Below, in pieces: positions 1 through 12,087 of a stretch of DNA of 64,000 nt. This DNA comes from Ascaphus truei (lineage: Eukaryota > Chordata > Amphibia > Anura > Ascaphidae): contig CM071570.1 of the NCBI GenBank assembly GCA_036426205.1, forward strand, positions 52,622,984 to 52,686,983, in the 5' to 3' direction. The translations under genes and the position numbers were made by a program. The notes beneath the pieces were generated by a model. It was not told the origin of the DNA, made no database searches, and saw only the letters and a list, made by a program, of their open reading frames with translations. The first letter of the stretch is position 1. Each line of letters opens with the position of its first letter.

Positions 1-563
1 CTTATATTGAGTTGTAATTGTATATCGTCGTTATAGAGGTAAAAGTCATTAACTACATTCTTTGAGTACTGAGGGAAAGGCGATTAAATGTTCTTTTTGA
101 CACGGAAAATTCTGTATTTATAAAGGAAAATATTTTGATATGAAAAGTTCTGAAGATTTAGTGTCTGTAATTAGTTTTCCAATAGAAATATCAAGTCAAA
201 ACGTGCATTTAGTGAGTTGTTGCCAAAAGTGGACTTTATGAGTTTTAACTCTACAACAACGATAAGTCCTAATGTGTGCACGGTAAAGGGGTGCATACGG
301 TATATTGTTGACTGCAACAAAATACAAACAATACAATGAAAGCAGAAAAACAAACATGTCTACACACCACCTACAGTGATTGCTTACATTACCTGTCTCC
401 AGTTGCCCTTGAACGCACAGTAATAACCAATATGAGAGATCAGTTCCCATATTGTGACTTTTTCTATTGGTGATTGAAGAGAGATAATTATAATAGAATA
501 GAGAAAACCCGCTCAGCCTCCATCCAGAGGGAAGTGATGGGTGCACTAGGGAAAATACGAGTC
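1..563. other. No gene seen; AT-rich noncoding DNA
   Basis: This stretch is AT-rich and contains only short chance reading frames, including a 116-codon minus-strand frame at 196-546 that resembles no family I know. I see no RNA gene or promoter. Confidence 0.6.
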
Positions 564-900
564 AACACAAATAGATCTGAGCCGAACCCCTAAGAAGGGA
601 GGGGAAAAGGAAGGAGGGGGAAGAGAGCGCAGAAGGAGAGACCCCGTAACATGCACTCGCGTATCACTTATTAGCCAAGTGTGTTATAAAATAGAACTGT
701 AAAAATACAGAGGTTGTGTTATTGAATCTCTCACTTCCAATTCAACCTCTGTATTTTTACAGTTCTATTTTATAACACACTTGGCTAATAAGTGGTACGC
801 AGGTGCATGTTACGGGCTCTCTCCTGCTGAGCTCACATCCCCCTCCTTCCCTTCCTTTTCCCCTCCCTTCTTGGGGGTTCGGCTCAGATCTATTTGTGTT
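564..900. repeat. Fold-back inverted repeat element, 337 bp
   Basis: Two arms of about 150 bp (564-713 and 745-900) are reverse complements around a spacer of about 31 bp. The inner 40 bp of each arm, around the shared string tgttataaaatagaactg, match perfectly. The outer part pairs the aagggaggggaaaagg block with its complement near 850. I see no convincing target duplication outside the arms, so the class is unknown. It may be a fold-back MITE or a palindromic duplication. There is no coding capacity. Confidence 0.85.
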
Positions 901-3216
901 TTGAAGAGAGATATCATGATAATGGCAAGCAGAGGGGTTAACTATACTGTAAATATAAAGTGCTCTAGCAAGTAGAAGTCTGCAGTTATACAGTTATTCC
1001 CTAAGTGTACACTGTGATCATTTTCATCCACCTTCATGGAGCTTATGTGAATGCAACGCAGAACTTTCTCAACCTTATTAGTCACTTTGTCTGTCCATTT
1101 AGCAAGTGATCCAGGATTTGATACTGTTTTTTAATATGTGTCCTGTATTAAACTCTGCAAGAGTTGTGTTACCATAAAGTACCTTCCCATCATTTAGAGG
1201 ATCGTTTCTGGGCAATCAGTTTTTCATCTGCCTAAATCTTGAGACGCTTGTTAGACCACTTAAGTTTCTTCAATATAAATATATGAACAAGGGATCTCAA
1301 AACCACCAAAAGTATTAGTTAACCCGTAAAGATTTAACATTTATCAAAACACTGTTTGATTTCGAATTGTCTCTTTACCAATGTGAGGTATCATATGGAC
1401 GTGACATCCTTTGCTTCTCTGTTTTTCACCAGGCTGATTCTAACAAAGCCAGGATTGATGAAGCCAATCAACGTGCCACAAAGATGCTTGGCAGCGGCTA
1501 GAGGCAAAGAAGTGTATTGTCTTCCCAATACTGTCCTAGTAGACAGTACTTTCATGCTTTTATCATGGTATTTACCTACTAGGTTTGCACACATGCACAT
1601 ATCAGCAGCCACACCCCCATTGTAAATGGTGTCCTGTGTAGTTTGTCAGCTTTCCGGAAAAAAAAATACTTGTAATTATTTCTTTTCTAGATATTTTTAT
1701 TTCCAAAGGTTGTATATAGTGATATATCTCACTATGGTGTTTTTTTTTGTTTTGTTTTTTTTTTGTTTTTGTTTTTTTAATGATGTTTGCTGAATGACAA
1801 CAATGTAGGAATGTTAAACGTGCTGTTGACCTTGAACTTTACCGTATCGTTCTTGTAAAACTGTGACATTCCGCAGAGCTACTGCCATCCTCCTTTTTTG
1901 GTGTCATAATATTTAAGCTGTTAAACTTGCTGTCCTCTGTTCTTTATTGCTGCCATCTGTTGTTATGATTTCATGATTAGAACGTGGAACTATATAACTA
2001 TAATAAGCATTGCACAACAAGTGAGGTGAGTTATGCATTTATGCATGCAAATAAATAGACATTTAGATGCCTACATAAAAAGATCTTCTCTTGGCAGTAG
2101 CACATCAAATAAAAGCATGCTGAGTATTTGGACACTGTTGGGACTATGTTATACCAGCAAGTTTGCAGTAGTGCCACTTTTCTGTCAATATATTGTTATA
2201 TTTAACCATGATCATGTTTTTTTTTTTTCTGTTAAAGGACAGACTTGGCACACATTTCCAGCAAAAATGTACTTTTCTGCTGGTAATATATAACATTAAA
2301 AAAAACAAAACAAAAGGTTGTAATATAGGGTTTGGATACTGTTTTTGAGGATCCTCTTTTGGAGGAAATGACTACAAACTAAATGGTAAAAAGATATGTA
2401 ATTTTTATAAGGCTGAGTCTTGTTAGCCACTTATCCCCACGTAGTTTATTTTCAGTAATGTTCTCTGTTGCTTACCTAGAGCTATGCACACCAAATCGCT
2501 GAGATGTTTAAGTAGATTCAAATTAAGACAATAATCTAAATGAATGAAATCTAGATAAACTGTGATATCAATATCATTACAGCATGTACTTTCAAATTCC
2601 TTCTGTCTCCTGTCAGTTTGTGAAGTGGTTGATATTTTGTAGCTAGTTTAAATCAATTAAAATATAGATCTGGGCTTCTCTGGTTTATTTTCTCATTTGC
2701 GGTCCTGGATCATAGATGTACCTCATTAAACCACCCACATGCTGAACAAACTGAAGTGGTTTCTCATTCAGACGAACCAGCACCTGATTAAAGAGTAGCC
2801 CATGGGGAAGTATTTCTGGTCCTACCTTTCTCTGGAAGACAAATGTACTTCAGCATTCATACTATTCCAATTAATGACATTTCTTCATTCTTGGAGACCC
2901 ACATGGCGTCATGCACTAAACAGTGCGGTATTGGGGTAAGAGTTGCTGCACTCTAGTGAATGACCCAAAAAGAGCGATGCCGATGCAATTTGTATACATA
3001 TTTGTACACTTCAAATAAAATCAATACTGTACACATAAATGAATGTTGGTTGCTAATAATTGTTAACTAAAAAAAATCTGAATCCAATCCCTTAGATCCT
3101 GTGAATACATTTGTATGGGTACACAAACATGAACCGTGTGAGACAACTTAGTCATCTGTTTTTAAACCCTGTACTACCAAAGTGTCAACAGCGCAACCAC
3201 AATCAGTAACTGGTCC
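901..3216. other. No gene seen; AT-rich noncoding DNA with a T-rich run
   Basis: No reading frame above about 90 codons and no recognisable family. A T-rich simple stretch lies at about 1738-1778. The short frames at 1356-1625 and 2033-2293 look like chance. Confidence 0.55.
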
Positions 3217-3414
3217 CTCTAGAACAGGGGCGGCCAACTCCAGTCTTCAAGAGCTACAACAGGTCAGGTTTTCAGGATATCCCAGCTTCAGCACTGGCGG
3301 ATCGATCAGTGGAGCAGTCGAAGACTGTACCACCTGTGCTGAAGCAGGGATATCCTGAAAACCTGACCTGTTGGTAGCTCTTGGGGACTGACTTTGGCCA
3401 CCCCTGCTCTAGAA
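3217..3414. mobile_element. Palindromic hAT MITE with perfect 8-bp target duplication
   Basis: The element runs from CAG at 3225 to CTG at 3406 (182 bp). It is almost one long hairpin: the left arm carries caactccagtcttcaagagc and ggtcaggttttcaggatatc, and the right arm carries the complements. The 8 bases ctctagaa flank it on both sides (3217-3224 and 3407-3414), a perfect direct repeat. Terminal CAG/CTG, an 8-bp duplication and TCTAGA-like target content are hallmarks of the hAT superfamily. A relative lies at 56401-56601. It has no transposase. Confidence 0.9.
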
Positions 3415-4971
3415 TGAGCAAGGGGTTAAGTATCAAGCCTCGCTCTCAATATTCTATCCAGCATTTGTATTTCAAATTGGCTCACACCAATGGAGATAAA
3501 AACCTTATATTGCTAAAATCACTGAATAGTAACAACCTGGCACACAATCTTTTGGTATCGTAACAAATATTACAAAAGGCCACGGAAATGCTTGCCGCAG
3601 CAGATTCTCTTTCATTGTTTTCCTTCATAGGCAGATGTGCTCAGCATTTGCTGACTATTCATAAGAGGTGCATAATAACAACTCCATGGCACTGGCCACA
3701 CATCCTGTATATCCAAGCTATGCACTTACAATAACAATCTCGGCTTATTAATGTAACAGATATGGCTTTCACTTGCATGTTTATTGATTCATTAGCTTCT
3801 GAGAAAAGAAACAAGGCCGGAGTGTGAGAGCAGTCTGAGACCGATGCAATACCGCAGCATATGAATGGTTTTCTTACTGCCTCAAATCAATAAATACAGA
3901 ATCTCTGAAGTATAAATGTAATCAACCCTCATTTGATGGTATATTGTTCAGTGTATATTTGTGGATAACAAAAGTCGTTTTAACATATGAAATTAAAATG
4001 GAATATTTTGAGGTGTCATGTCATGTAGGTTAACCCTTTCCAGTACGCCCTTTTGAATATGTTTTAGTAGATAATGTGCATTAAATTGTAGTGCGATTTA
4101 AATTCCTTGCGGCTGCAGTTCGACGTGGTCCAGCTCCGCTGATGACGGATGCCACACAATTGGAAATGGATTCAATTTAAATTGGGTCTTAATTTTCCCC
4201 GAGTAAGGTAAAGAGGACTTCGCAGCATGCCGAATTTACACAGCATTGTGAAATATAACTAACTAGGTGAGCGATTTTCCATTTCATGTGTAGAATACCG
4301 ATCAGATACTGACCATGTGATCCTCCATATTTGTAGATCACAAATAAAACAGGAACAGATATTGAAAAGAAATGGGGGGGGGGGGGGGAGGAGAGGGAAG
4401 AGTACATATATATGTAAATATTTGTTGGTAAGGATTAACCTTACACGTGGTTTCATTAAAAGAAAGGTATGGTACCTTTTACCATGTACGTTGCGTGGGA
4501 GGTTCCTATACAAGACAGAGGTTAAACAAAGAACTGATACAACACAGCATTAATCGATCAACAGAGTGCAAGGCTATTGTGCTTCTGTTGCTGATAGAAA
4601 AATAATTGAAAGCAATGATACCATTACAGCAAATCCTAGTCAAAAACTGATATTTGGAATCTAATGATGCATACAGTATATGTTACAATAAGAGGAGACA
4701 AAATAACCATTGGCTATTACAGTATAAAAATAGCGTATCCAAGATGAATCATTCACTTGGACATTCTACTACAGGCCCTCGGAAAGTCTGACTATTTGCA
4801 ACTGTGTTCAATCTATGGGTTGTATATCAATTTAATATGCATTTTGATCATTTTGAGACACAAGATTTTTTACACTCTGAAGATATTTGCGCTAAAACCC
4901 TTTTCTTTATAAATGTAGCCCCCTGTAAACAGCACAGGCTATACATATCTCCCTTCTACTGTGGTAAGTCC
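3415..4971. other. No gene seen; G-homopolymer near 4374
   Basis: AT-rich noncoding sequence. A run of about 15 G lies at about 4374-4389 next to AG-rich sequence. No family was recognised. Confidence 0.5.
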
Positions 4972-5763
4972 TGTTAAGATCAGGCACCAGTAATCATCAT
5001 GGGTTTTCCCCCTTCATAGCCCTGCCCTGAGTGGTAGATGCAGGCCTGGACTCTGCTGCAGGCGTGAGCAAGAGGGGAGGTTCTGCTGACATCACAACAG
5101 GTGGGGCTAGCTCTATATTTAGCAGCCAACTCCTGTAAGTGATGAGTCTGCCGTAGGTCTGTCAGAGAGAGAGTCCTGCGGATCGGTCCAAGGAGTTGGA
5201 GGAGACAGGCGGCCTCACCTGCGCAGCCGTGCAGGAGCAGAGAGGAGTGGAGAGACTGAGCCACTTTGAGTAGAGCTGGTAGCATTATAGACCTGGTGGA
5301 CCAATGCCCCTCACCCCCCTGCCTGGGGTGATGGGGAGAATCCAATCCCCACCGAGAGGATAACCTCGGAGGTGGGCCATGGGGTATTGAAGCCCCAACC
5401 CAGACCATCCTGTCGGAGGAGAGACTTGGAGGGAAGGAGAGGAGGAAATATCTGTGTGGGAGGAGAGCGGAGTAATTAGCAAGGCTTTGCTGTTGTTGTT
5501 GCGGCTGCTGGATGCCACTACATTTGGGAGTCGCTGATCTGCCAATAAAGAGACTATCCTTTGTACCAAAGACTGTGTGTGAGTTGGAAGCTATTACCCT
5601 GGGACCGAGGGGGTTCTTCTATACAGGTTCTGTCCCATATTCCTGGGAGTATAGAAGATGGAGGCGCTGCACCACTAAGAGATCATGGAGGCTACCACCC
5701 CAGAAGCCCGGTCCTGGCTCCCCAATAACATCGCGGGAAGCTCAGGCCCTCCTGTTCCTCACA
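4972..5763 (+). mobile_element. Possible solo LTR (gypsy-like)
   Basis: This block is clearly more GC-rich than its flanks and is laid out like an LTR on the plus strand. It starts TGTTAAGATC, has a TATA-like box (ctctatattt, about 5110), and a polyadenylation signal ccaataaag at about 5541 followed by a GT-rich stretch (gactgtgtgtgag). A plausible end is CTCACA at 5763. I could not find a matching target duplication, so both ends are uncertain. No coding or primer-binding site was recognised next to it. A different promoter-bearing repeat would be the alternative. Confidence 0.4.
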
Positions 5764-7223
5764 GGTATGCACCACCACGACGCATGTAATCTGCCCTCAT
5801 GCACCCTAGACACCACCGTAGAGTCTGGGGGAGGGGGGGAAGCAGGGTTACATAAAAAAAACAGTGTAGAATATATTGTAAATCAAAGTAATTATGTAAC
5901 ACATAAGGCAACACAATATTCAATAATGAATGCAGAGTTTGTACCATTGGGTGATTAACACAAGAACATCCCTTCCTCGTTTACATAAACCCAGTCTCTA
6001 TAATCCAAATAAATATATTTTAGAGAGGCAGGAGACCTATGATTTGCCTCATTAAAATGATTGAAAATTGTGTACTTAATGTAGCCCTCTGTTATTACTC
6101 ACTGCTTACCAGTTATCTCTATAGAGACATTTAGTAATATTACATACAGTACTGTAAATCAATCCCCAATGACACATTAGCACATACTGTTTAAACCCCT
6201 GGTTTTACAACGAATGCTGATATCTCAAATATTGAACATCCTATCATGTTGATTGTATTTGAGATTTCATAAGAATATCACAGCGTCAAGGAAATGTTAA
6301 TGTGAAAAATAAGTGGCTTACATCTGAGGTTGCTGTTATTGGTCTGTTTATATTTGATCTACTGTAAATAGGGCCATAAAACGCCTACACAAATTTCCTT
6401 CATGGAAGGTCATAGTGTTTAGAAAATCCTTATTTGCTTTGTCAATATTGTATTGAAAATGAGAATACTCGCAATATGGAAACTCCGGAAAATTCCGCTT
6501 CAGCAAACATCAATATTTAGTGATTTTCGTCTGCATGCATCTGCACCAAAGGAAAAGAAAAAACACTTAATCAGGTGTTTTGCCTTTGGTAAGGGTATGA
6601 TGTAAATAAAACAGCATGAAAGCCTAAAAAGCAGCACCTTATACATCTAATCATAAGATGGTGATATTGGAAATGTTCTCTAACTCATCCTATTTTTACA
6701 TATAACTAAAGTACTTTCTAAAACACTCACTAATTCAAGTGGATAAAAATACCTACAAAGGAAGCTCATGTTCCCGGGCTATTTATTTTTATAAACCGGT
6801 TGTACTTTTCAAAAAAAGTCAACTAACTTTTGCAAAATGTTTAAAGTACCGCCGATTTTCACAAATCCAAAACCACAACTAAAATTAAAACCCATCATGT
6901 TCTCCCCAAACCAGAACAAGTTAAGAACCAAAACACGAGTCAGACCTCCCACCCTTAGGAAAAACCATCTAAATACCTGGATACAATGATTTTACAATGA
7001 TTTTAGAAGACATGTTCAAAAAGCCAGTTAAAGAAATAAAAAGAAAACTGCACACAAATTGTAAAAGGTGAGTGTGACAATGCTTATATATAATACCTTA
7101 TATAAAACTCAGTGGTGAAACCATATATGTGCACCAAGAGAAAAATACTTTTTAACCTTTTAAGTGATGGGGATATGGTCTGCTGCTCGTCAGTAATGAT
7201 GGCTCAACACCATAAAGATCACA
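5764..7223. other. No gene seen; AT-rich noncoding DNA
   Basis: No recognisable repeat or coding sequence apart from short chance frames. Confidence 0.5.
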
Positions 7224-7611
7224 GGTGAAGAAACAAAGAAGGCAGCGCACAACCTCTCATAGTGTAAAATAGTACAGATATAATTATAAATATTAAAGTG
7301 GTATAATATGCACGTGTAATAGGGACAAATCAGTTGGACCGAGCATGTTCAGGGTACATGTTACCGCTCTGATGATGGATCAAATACGTCTGTGAGAGTC
7401 AGCTAATCCTACGGTTCTCCTGCTCCAGTCACTGCGAAAGGTTCTTTAAACAGGATGAACAGGGCTCCGGTGTGGACACTCAACCCAGGAACACGTCTGC
7501 TTGCTTGAAGATTCACAAGCGTTCTGTCCCTTTAAGGCGGCAACCTCTGTTATAATTATATCTGTACTATTTTGCACTATGAGAGGTCGTGCGCTGTCTT
7601 TTTTTCTTCAC
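7224..7611. mobile_element. Inverted-repeat element, 388 bp, about 60-bp TIRs
   Basis: The left end (gtgaagaaacaaagaaggca, then gcgcacaacctctcatagtg) is repeated in reverse complement at the right end (7551-7611) with few differences. The arms continue through agtacagatataattata. The interior is not palindromic and has no long frame. I call it a non-autonomous inverted-repeat element. The superfamily is undetermined because the flanking bases do not give a clear duplication. Confidence 0.8.
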
Positions 7612-7939
7612 ATGTTCAAAACGCCAAAGTTTACAACCCAGGGGGCACTAAGGAGAGAGTGAAGATTCGAAGTTAGCATGATATTTTTAATTGCAACAAT
7701 ATCCTAAAAAAATATACTTACACGTGACACTTGATGATTCCACATCCAGTCTCAAATGTAAGCAATCCACTAACTTGTATAATCATAGAAAATGTATCAC
7801 TTACTCATAAAAAACTAAAGATATGTACTGTACTAAGATGATAGTACATGAAGTACATAATTTACAGACACAAATCTTGATACATTAAATGCTATTACAA
7901 ATTTTAAATATGACAAACCTACAATGTAACTACAAAACC
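7612..7939. other. No gene seen
   Basis: AT-rich spacer between two repeats; nothing recognised. Confidence 0.5.
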
Positions 7940-8390
7940 CACCCCTGCAAAATGCTCCAAGATACTCTCTGGGCAAGCTACCCACCTATATGAACAAACT
8001 CCTCACCCCCTACCACATGTAGCACTCATCACCTGAGATCTGTCTTCAAAAGACTGTTCACAGTCTCAAGGTTCAACAAGGAATCCGGTCGTTTCTCCTT
8101 CTGTTAACGTGCAACTCACTACTGGAGCAACCTACCAGGGACTCTCAAAGCCGCCTCCAGTTGAAGCAATTTCTAGATGTCTCACATTTTAATCTTGTCT
8201 GTAACTGTACATGGAATGTCTGGTAATATAACGTATGACCTCTGTCAGTTAACGTATCCCTGTATTGTCGTTGTATCTCTGTGCCCAGGACATACTTGAA
8301 AACGAGAAATAACTCTCAATAACTCTCAATCTCCTGGTAAACTATTTTATAACTATTTTATAAGCAAATAAAATAAAAAATAAATAAACT
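7940..8390 (+). mobile_element. 3' end of an L2/Rex-like LINE (decayed)
   Basis: A broken plus-strand frame reads like the C-terminal end of a reverse-transcriptase polyprotein: a LRSVFKR-like piece, then a HYWSNLPGTLKAASS-like piece, matching the 'RSS...APxLWNSLPxxLKxxxSLxxF' signature at the end of L2 and related LINEs. It is followed by a tail with cccaggacatacttgaaaac and ending in A-rich AATAAA-type repeats near 8365-8390, as expected for a LINE 3' end. Stops and a frameshift interrupt it. A small duplication of ataactctca lies at about 8307-8328. It is probably of the same clade as the minus-strand fragment at 42640-43330. Confidence 0.6.
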
Positions 8391-8650
8391 GTTCCAAACT
8401 CCACTCCTTAAATTGCTCACTGGCACATGTGAAGCAAATATGGACAAAGCTCCTTGATACAGTACAATAACTCAAATAGGCACAACATCAAATTGACATT
8501 CTGATCATCAACGCATTATCATAATGACCATCTGCATCACTAGAGGCAAATTCCTTTAGATGTTATTCTACAAGTGAATGTGCACGGGCATAACTGCTTA
8601 TCTGATTTTCACAAATGCCAAGAATCTTTCCCAGCGAGTTAATGGTCCCA
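8391..8650. other. Short noncoding spacer
   Basis: Nothing recognised between the LINE tail and the minisatellite. Confidence 0.5.
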
Positions 8651-9056
8651 GTGTAAGGTAACCAGATGCAGTGGAAGGTAACCAGATGCAGTGGAAGGTA
8701 ACCAGATGCAGTGGAAGGTAACCAGATACAGTGGAAGGTAACCAGATGCAGTGTAAGGTAACCAAATGCAGTGGGACATAACCAGATGCTGTGGAAGGTA
8801 ACCAGACGCAGTGGAAGGTAACCAGATGCAGTGGAAGGTAACCAGATGCAGTGGAAGGTAACCAGATGCAGTGGAAGGTAACCAGATACAGTGGAAGGTA
8901 ACCAGATGCAGTGTAAGGTAACCAAATGCAGTGGAACATAACCAGATGCTGTGGAAGGTAACCAGGTGCAGTGGAAGGTAACCAGATGCAGTGGAAGGTA
9001 ACCAGATGCGGTGGAAGGTAACCAGATGCGGTGGAAGGTACTGTAACAAGATGCAG
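8651..9056. repeat. 20-bp minisatellite with a 160-bp higher-order period
   Basis: About 19-20 tandem copies of a 20-bp unit (accagatgcagtggaaggta) with scattered variants. The variants themselves repeat: the pattern accagataca, then a gtgtaaggta junction, then accaaatgcag, then cataaccagatgct recurs 160 bp (8 units) apart at 8721-8790 and 8881-8950. Because 20 is not a multiple of three and no phase makes a stop on the minus strand, all three minus-strand frames stay open through the array (141-180 codons). These frames are a by-product of the repeat, not genes. Confidence 0.97.
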
Positions 9057-9067
9057 TATACCACTTA

Positions 9068-9614
9068 GGCCCACATCCACAAAGCTCCATTAAATCAGGT
9101 CTCATAACATCATGTTATCAAAATCAGTAATGCACGCTATGTTCCCTGAGGCTAGCGCTAATCCACGAAGCTAATTATATGCAAAAACAACGGCCATTAG
9201 TTATATCATTAGAATAGACTTAACGCCAAATTAAATTAGCACTGCCTTACATGACTCGTGTTACGCCAATCTTACCTAAAGGTGTCTTTAACTGCGTCCA
9301 GACCCTATAATATGGGATTTTCTGGAGAGAAAAGAAACATATTTTACTAAAGTTTCAAGTGCTATATTACAATCTACTTTGCATATCACATTAGCATATC
9401 TCCCAGGAATCTCAGGAGCACTCCTTTTTGAGCACAGGTGTCTCTCCAAATGTTGTTTCAAGGTTGGTTTCAGTGGATATATATTCTTCCGCCTCCCCTC
9501 CTCAGAACAGCACTTAATGCAGCGTTAGGGAGCATTGAAGTTGCCTGTTTGCACTTAACAAGGCGCTAACTTGAGCTAACACCCCGTTAAATCATTAACA
9601 GAGTTTTGTGGGCC
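9068..9614. mobile_element. Inverted-repeat element, about 547 bp
   Basis: The left end ggcccacatccacaaagctc is matched by the complement of gagttttgtgggcc at the right end. The inner sides carry ccattaa and its counterpart around gttaaatcattaaca. The interior has no long frame. It follows the minisatellite directly. The flanks (tta and tgg) give no clear target duplication, so the class is not settled. Confidence 0.65.
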
Positions 9615-11368
9615 TGGACCATAGGAAGCAGTGACTCATTCCTTCATAATATAGGCACCTTAAAAGTAGCTGAATACCACAGGAATATCAAGTATCCCTG
9701 AGGAGGAAGAATAATACAGTACGATATCATTAAAAAAGAGGCCACAACATGTGTGACAAATTCCTCATGCATATGTTGGGATGTTTGATACTAGTATCAG
9801 CGAGAGTGCCATACTGTGTTTGGTAACTACTATTAGGTGGCTAGGCAATGAATATGTGTTTGATGAAGATATGTCTATTAGTCAATATATTTTATTAGTC
9901 TAAATATTCACATTTACCAGCGGACTACATTGGCAAAACAAGAAGGGGCGGAAAAGTGTCAACAGTAGGAAAAGATAGCATGCCAAGAGGTAGCCGATGT
10001 TGTGAATATTTAAAGGAAAAATGTTTTAAACATTTAAACAAAACGAAATAAACCAAATACATTTATAAATTCCTTAAAAAGTCATACGTAAAAGGGCAAA
10101 ACAAAACTTTATAACCGTCACAGTCCGTAAGCTGATATAATATGTGAAACATCCCTTAGGGCAGCTCCAGGGGGCAAGGCTGTGGTGGAGCATCATTCAC
10201 TGGGACATTGGGATAATTGTGAATGCACAGAGTAAGAGTATATGAAAATGCGCACATAGAAGAAGGCAGGCTATCTATAAAATGCATCAACATTTGTCAC
10301 ACGTTTTGCTTCCAGCACACCTTTTTTTTTCTAATTAATTAAGGCAGCTCCTACTTCCACACATCATTCTAACTGACCTCTGTGATATATAGATCTCTCC
10401 ATCTGGCTACCAGGCCATGTTATTATCTGGACTACCTGCCGAGAAAGCTTGCAACAGGATATGTAGCTATAATAAGTGTCTAGCCTATAGCATCCGTTTT
10501 AATTAACTTGGCCAGGCTGAACAAGGAAACTACATCCATTTTATTAGCCTGTTGGGAAGACATCACATATTCCACATGAAATGCAAAATATTGTACTGCA
10601 CAAAATGCTGTTGATGTATGATCAAAGCAGACCATTCAACCTTGAAGCTTTTATAAGGAAAGTCGGAGCAAGTAGAGAAAAGTATATTTTTGTTCATGGT
10701 TCCCATTTGAGCGTATTCTCTTATACACAGGGAAAATTGTCAATAGGTACACTATTCATGTGTTATACTTAATTCATACCAGCGTTTCTTTGCTTGTCAT
10801 TCAAAATCTAGAAATTGATTTTGTACCCTTGAAAAGATCCAAAGGAAGCTGAACAGCCTTGGGCTCCAGAAGAACATTTAATAGTCTATAAAACATTTTG
10901 GCATTTGTTCTAATGATGTTCACAAGAGATATATTTTAGCAAGCTTTAATACAGTATTGATGTAAAAAAAATGGTGCAATGGAAATGGAAATCCTAGATT
11001 TCCAAGAACAGCATGATAAAAACAATCATCCAAAAACGGGTGACCATTAATCATTTATCTTCAAAATCCTATCCCCCATACAAAGTAGTTGGACTTTGCT
11101 CTCCTGAAATGCTGCAACATAATATCTTGAATTGCCAAGGCAGAACCAATGCAAAACCACTGAATTAATTCCCCTCATGTTTGGATGGAAATATATAAGA
11201 ATCCATATAATATAAACAAATACTCCCATTACATGTCCTCTTCTGCAGTCATGTAGGCTCCTCCATCACAGTGTCAGGTGGACTGGGAAGATTATTTCTG
11301 TTACTTCACCAGATGAAACGTTGTGTTCTTTGCTTAACCTTGAATAAAACTACTTTTGGAAGAGATAA
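9615..11368. other. No gene seen; AT-rich noncoding DNA
   Basis: No repeat family, RNA gene or coding sequence recognised. The frame at 10581-10772 (63 codons) and that at 11047-11229 look like chance. Confidence 0.5.
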
Positions 11369-11480
11369 TGGGGCCTATTCTTGTAGGTTTGATAACTTTG
11401 CTGCTATCTCGAACGATGTGGCATGTTCCCGTCGAACGGTTTGTCATTTGCGTTATCACGGTATTCAGAAAGAATCTGAA
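11369..11480. repeat. Fragment related to the GGGGCCTATTC element family
   Basis: The start tggggcctattcttgtaggt, the following gataac and the later cggtattcagaaag match the left end of the element at 34326-34920 in the same order and spacing. No matching right end was found, so this appears to be a truncated or diverged copy. Confidence 0.6.
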
Positions 11481-11616
11481 ACCCTCTCAAACTCAAACTG
11501 TGAGGGGGGAAAATGCCAAAACTGTTCGGCGCAGCAGCAAAGTGATCCCAGGGTGATAGAAGGTGAGGGGGTGATAGAGAATGAGGGGTGAGTATGACTG
11601 CTGGTACTGTATGTTT

Positions 11617-11817
11617 TGTATAAATAATCTGACCGTTAAGTAAAATTTTCTACATTTCTCTCTAAGTATGTACCAATTGGCTCCATTTCATATTCTATTT
11701 TGTAAAAAAAAATCTGGGAAGGGTGTATACGAAATAGAATCTGAAATGGTGCAAAATGGTGGACACTTGGAGTGAAATTTAGAAAAAATTACGTAACGGT
11801 CAGATCATTTATAAATA
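11617..11817. mobile_element. Full-length hairpin MITE, about 200 bp
   Basis: The whole element folds back on itself. The left arm begins ataaataatctgaccgttaag and runs inward through ctacatttctctctaag to ccatttcatattctattt. The right arm is its near complement, ending aacggtcagatcatttataa. Only a short A-rich loop near 11705 is unpaired. It has no coding capacity. Confidence 0.85.
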
Positions 11818-12087
11818 ATATACCTCCCCCACCGACTTTTCTCGAGCACGTCACATCTTTCACCATTGTGTCCAGCATTTTTGGAGAAGCCACCTGGCAA
11901 CCCTATGTATAAAGTATGTTTGTACAAGAATGAATGTACATCTGAGAATAAAAAATTCTGGGAGACAGAAGAAGGAAGAACAACATTTTATTACACACAG
12001 TTGTGCCACTCTAATAACAAAATAAGGCAATTTCACATTATTTCTAAACAACATATCAAACTATATACATAAACAGGAACATTGAAC

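Noticed and set aside
196..546. 116-codon minus-strand frame
   Set aside because: No recognisable domain, odd composition rich in Y, C and W, and no supporting signals.
4972..5763. A complete LTR retrotransposon
   Set aside because: No second LTR, no primer-binding site and no pol or gag frame nearby.
8651..9056. Regular repeats that could suggest a CRISPR array
   Set aside because: Units are contiguous without unique spacers, and the setting is a vertebrate genome.
8563..9105. Three overlapping minus-strand frames of 141-180 codons
   Set aside because: They are the three phases of the 20-bp minisatellite.
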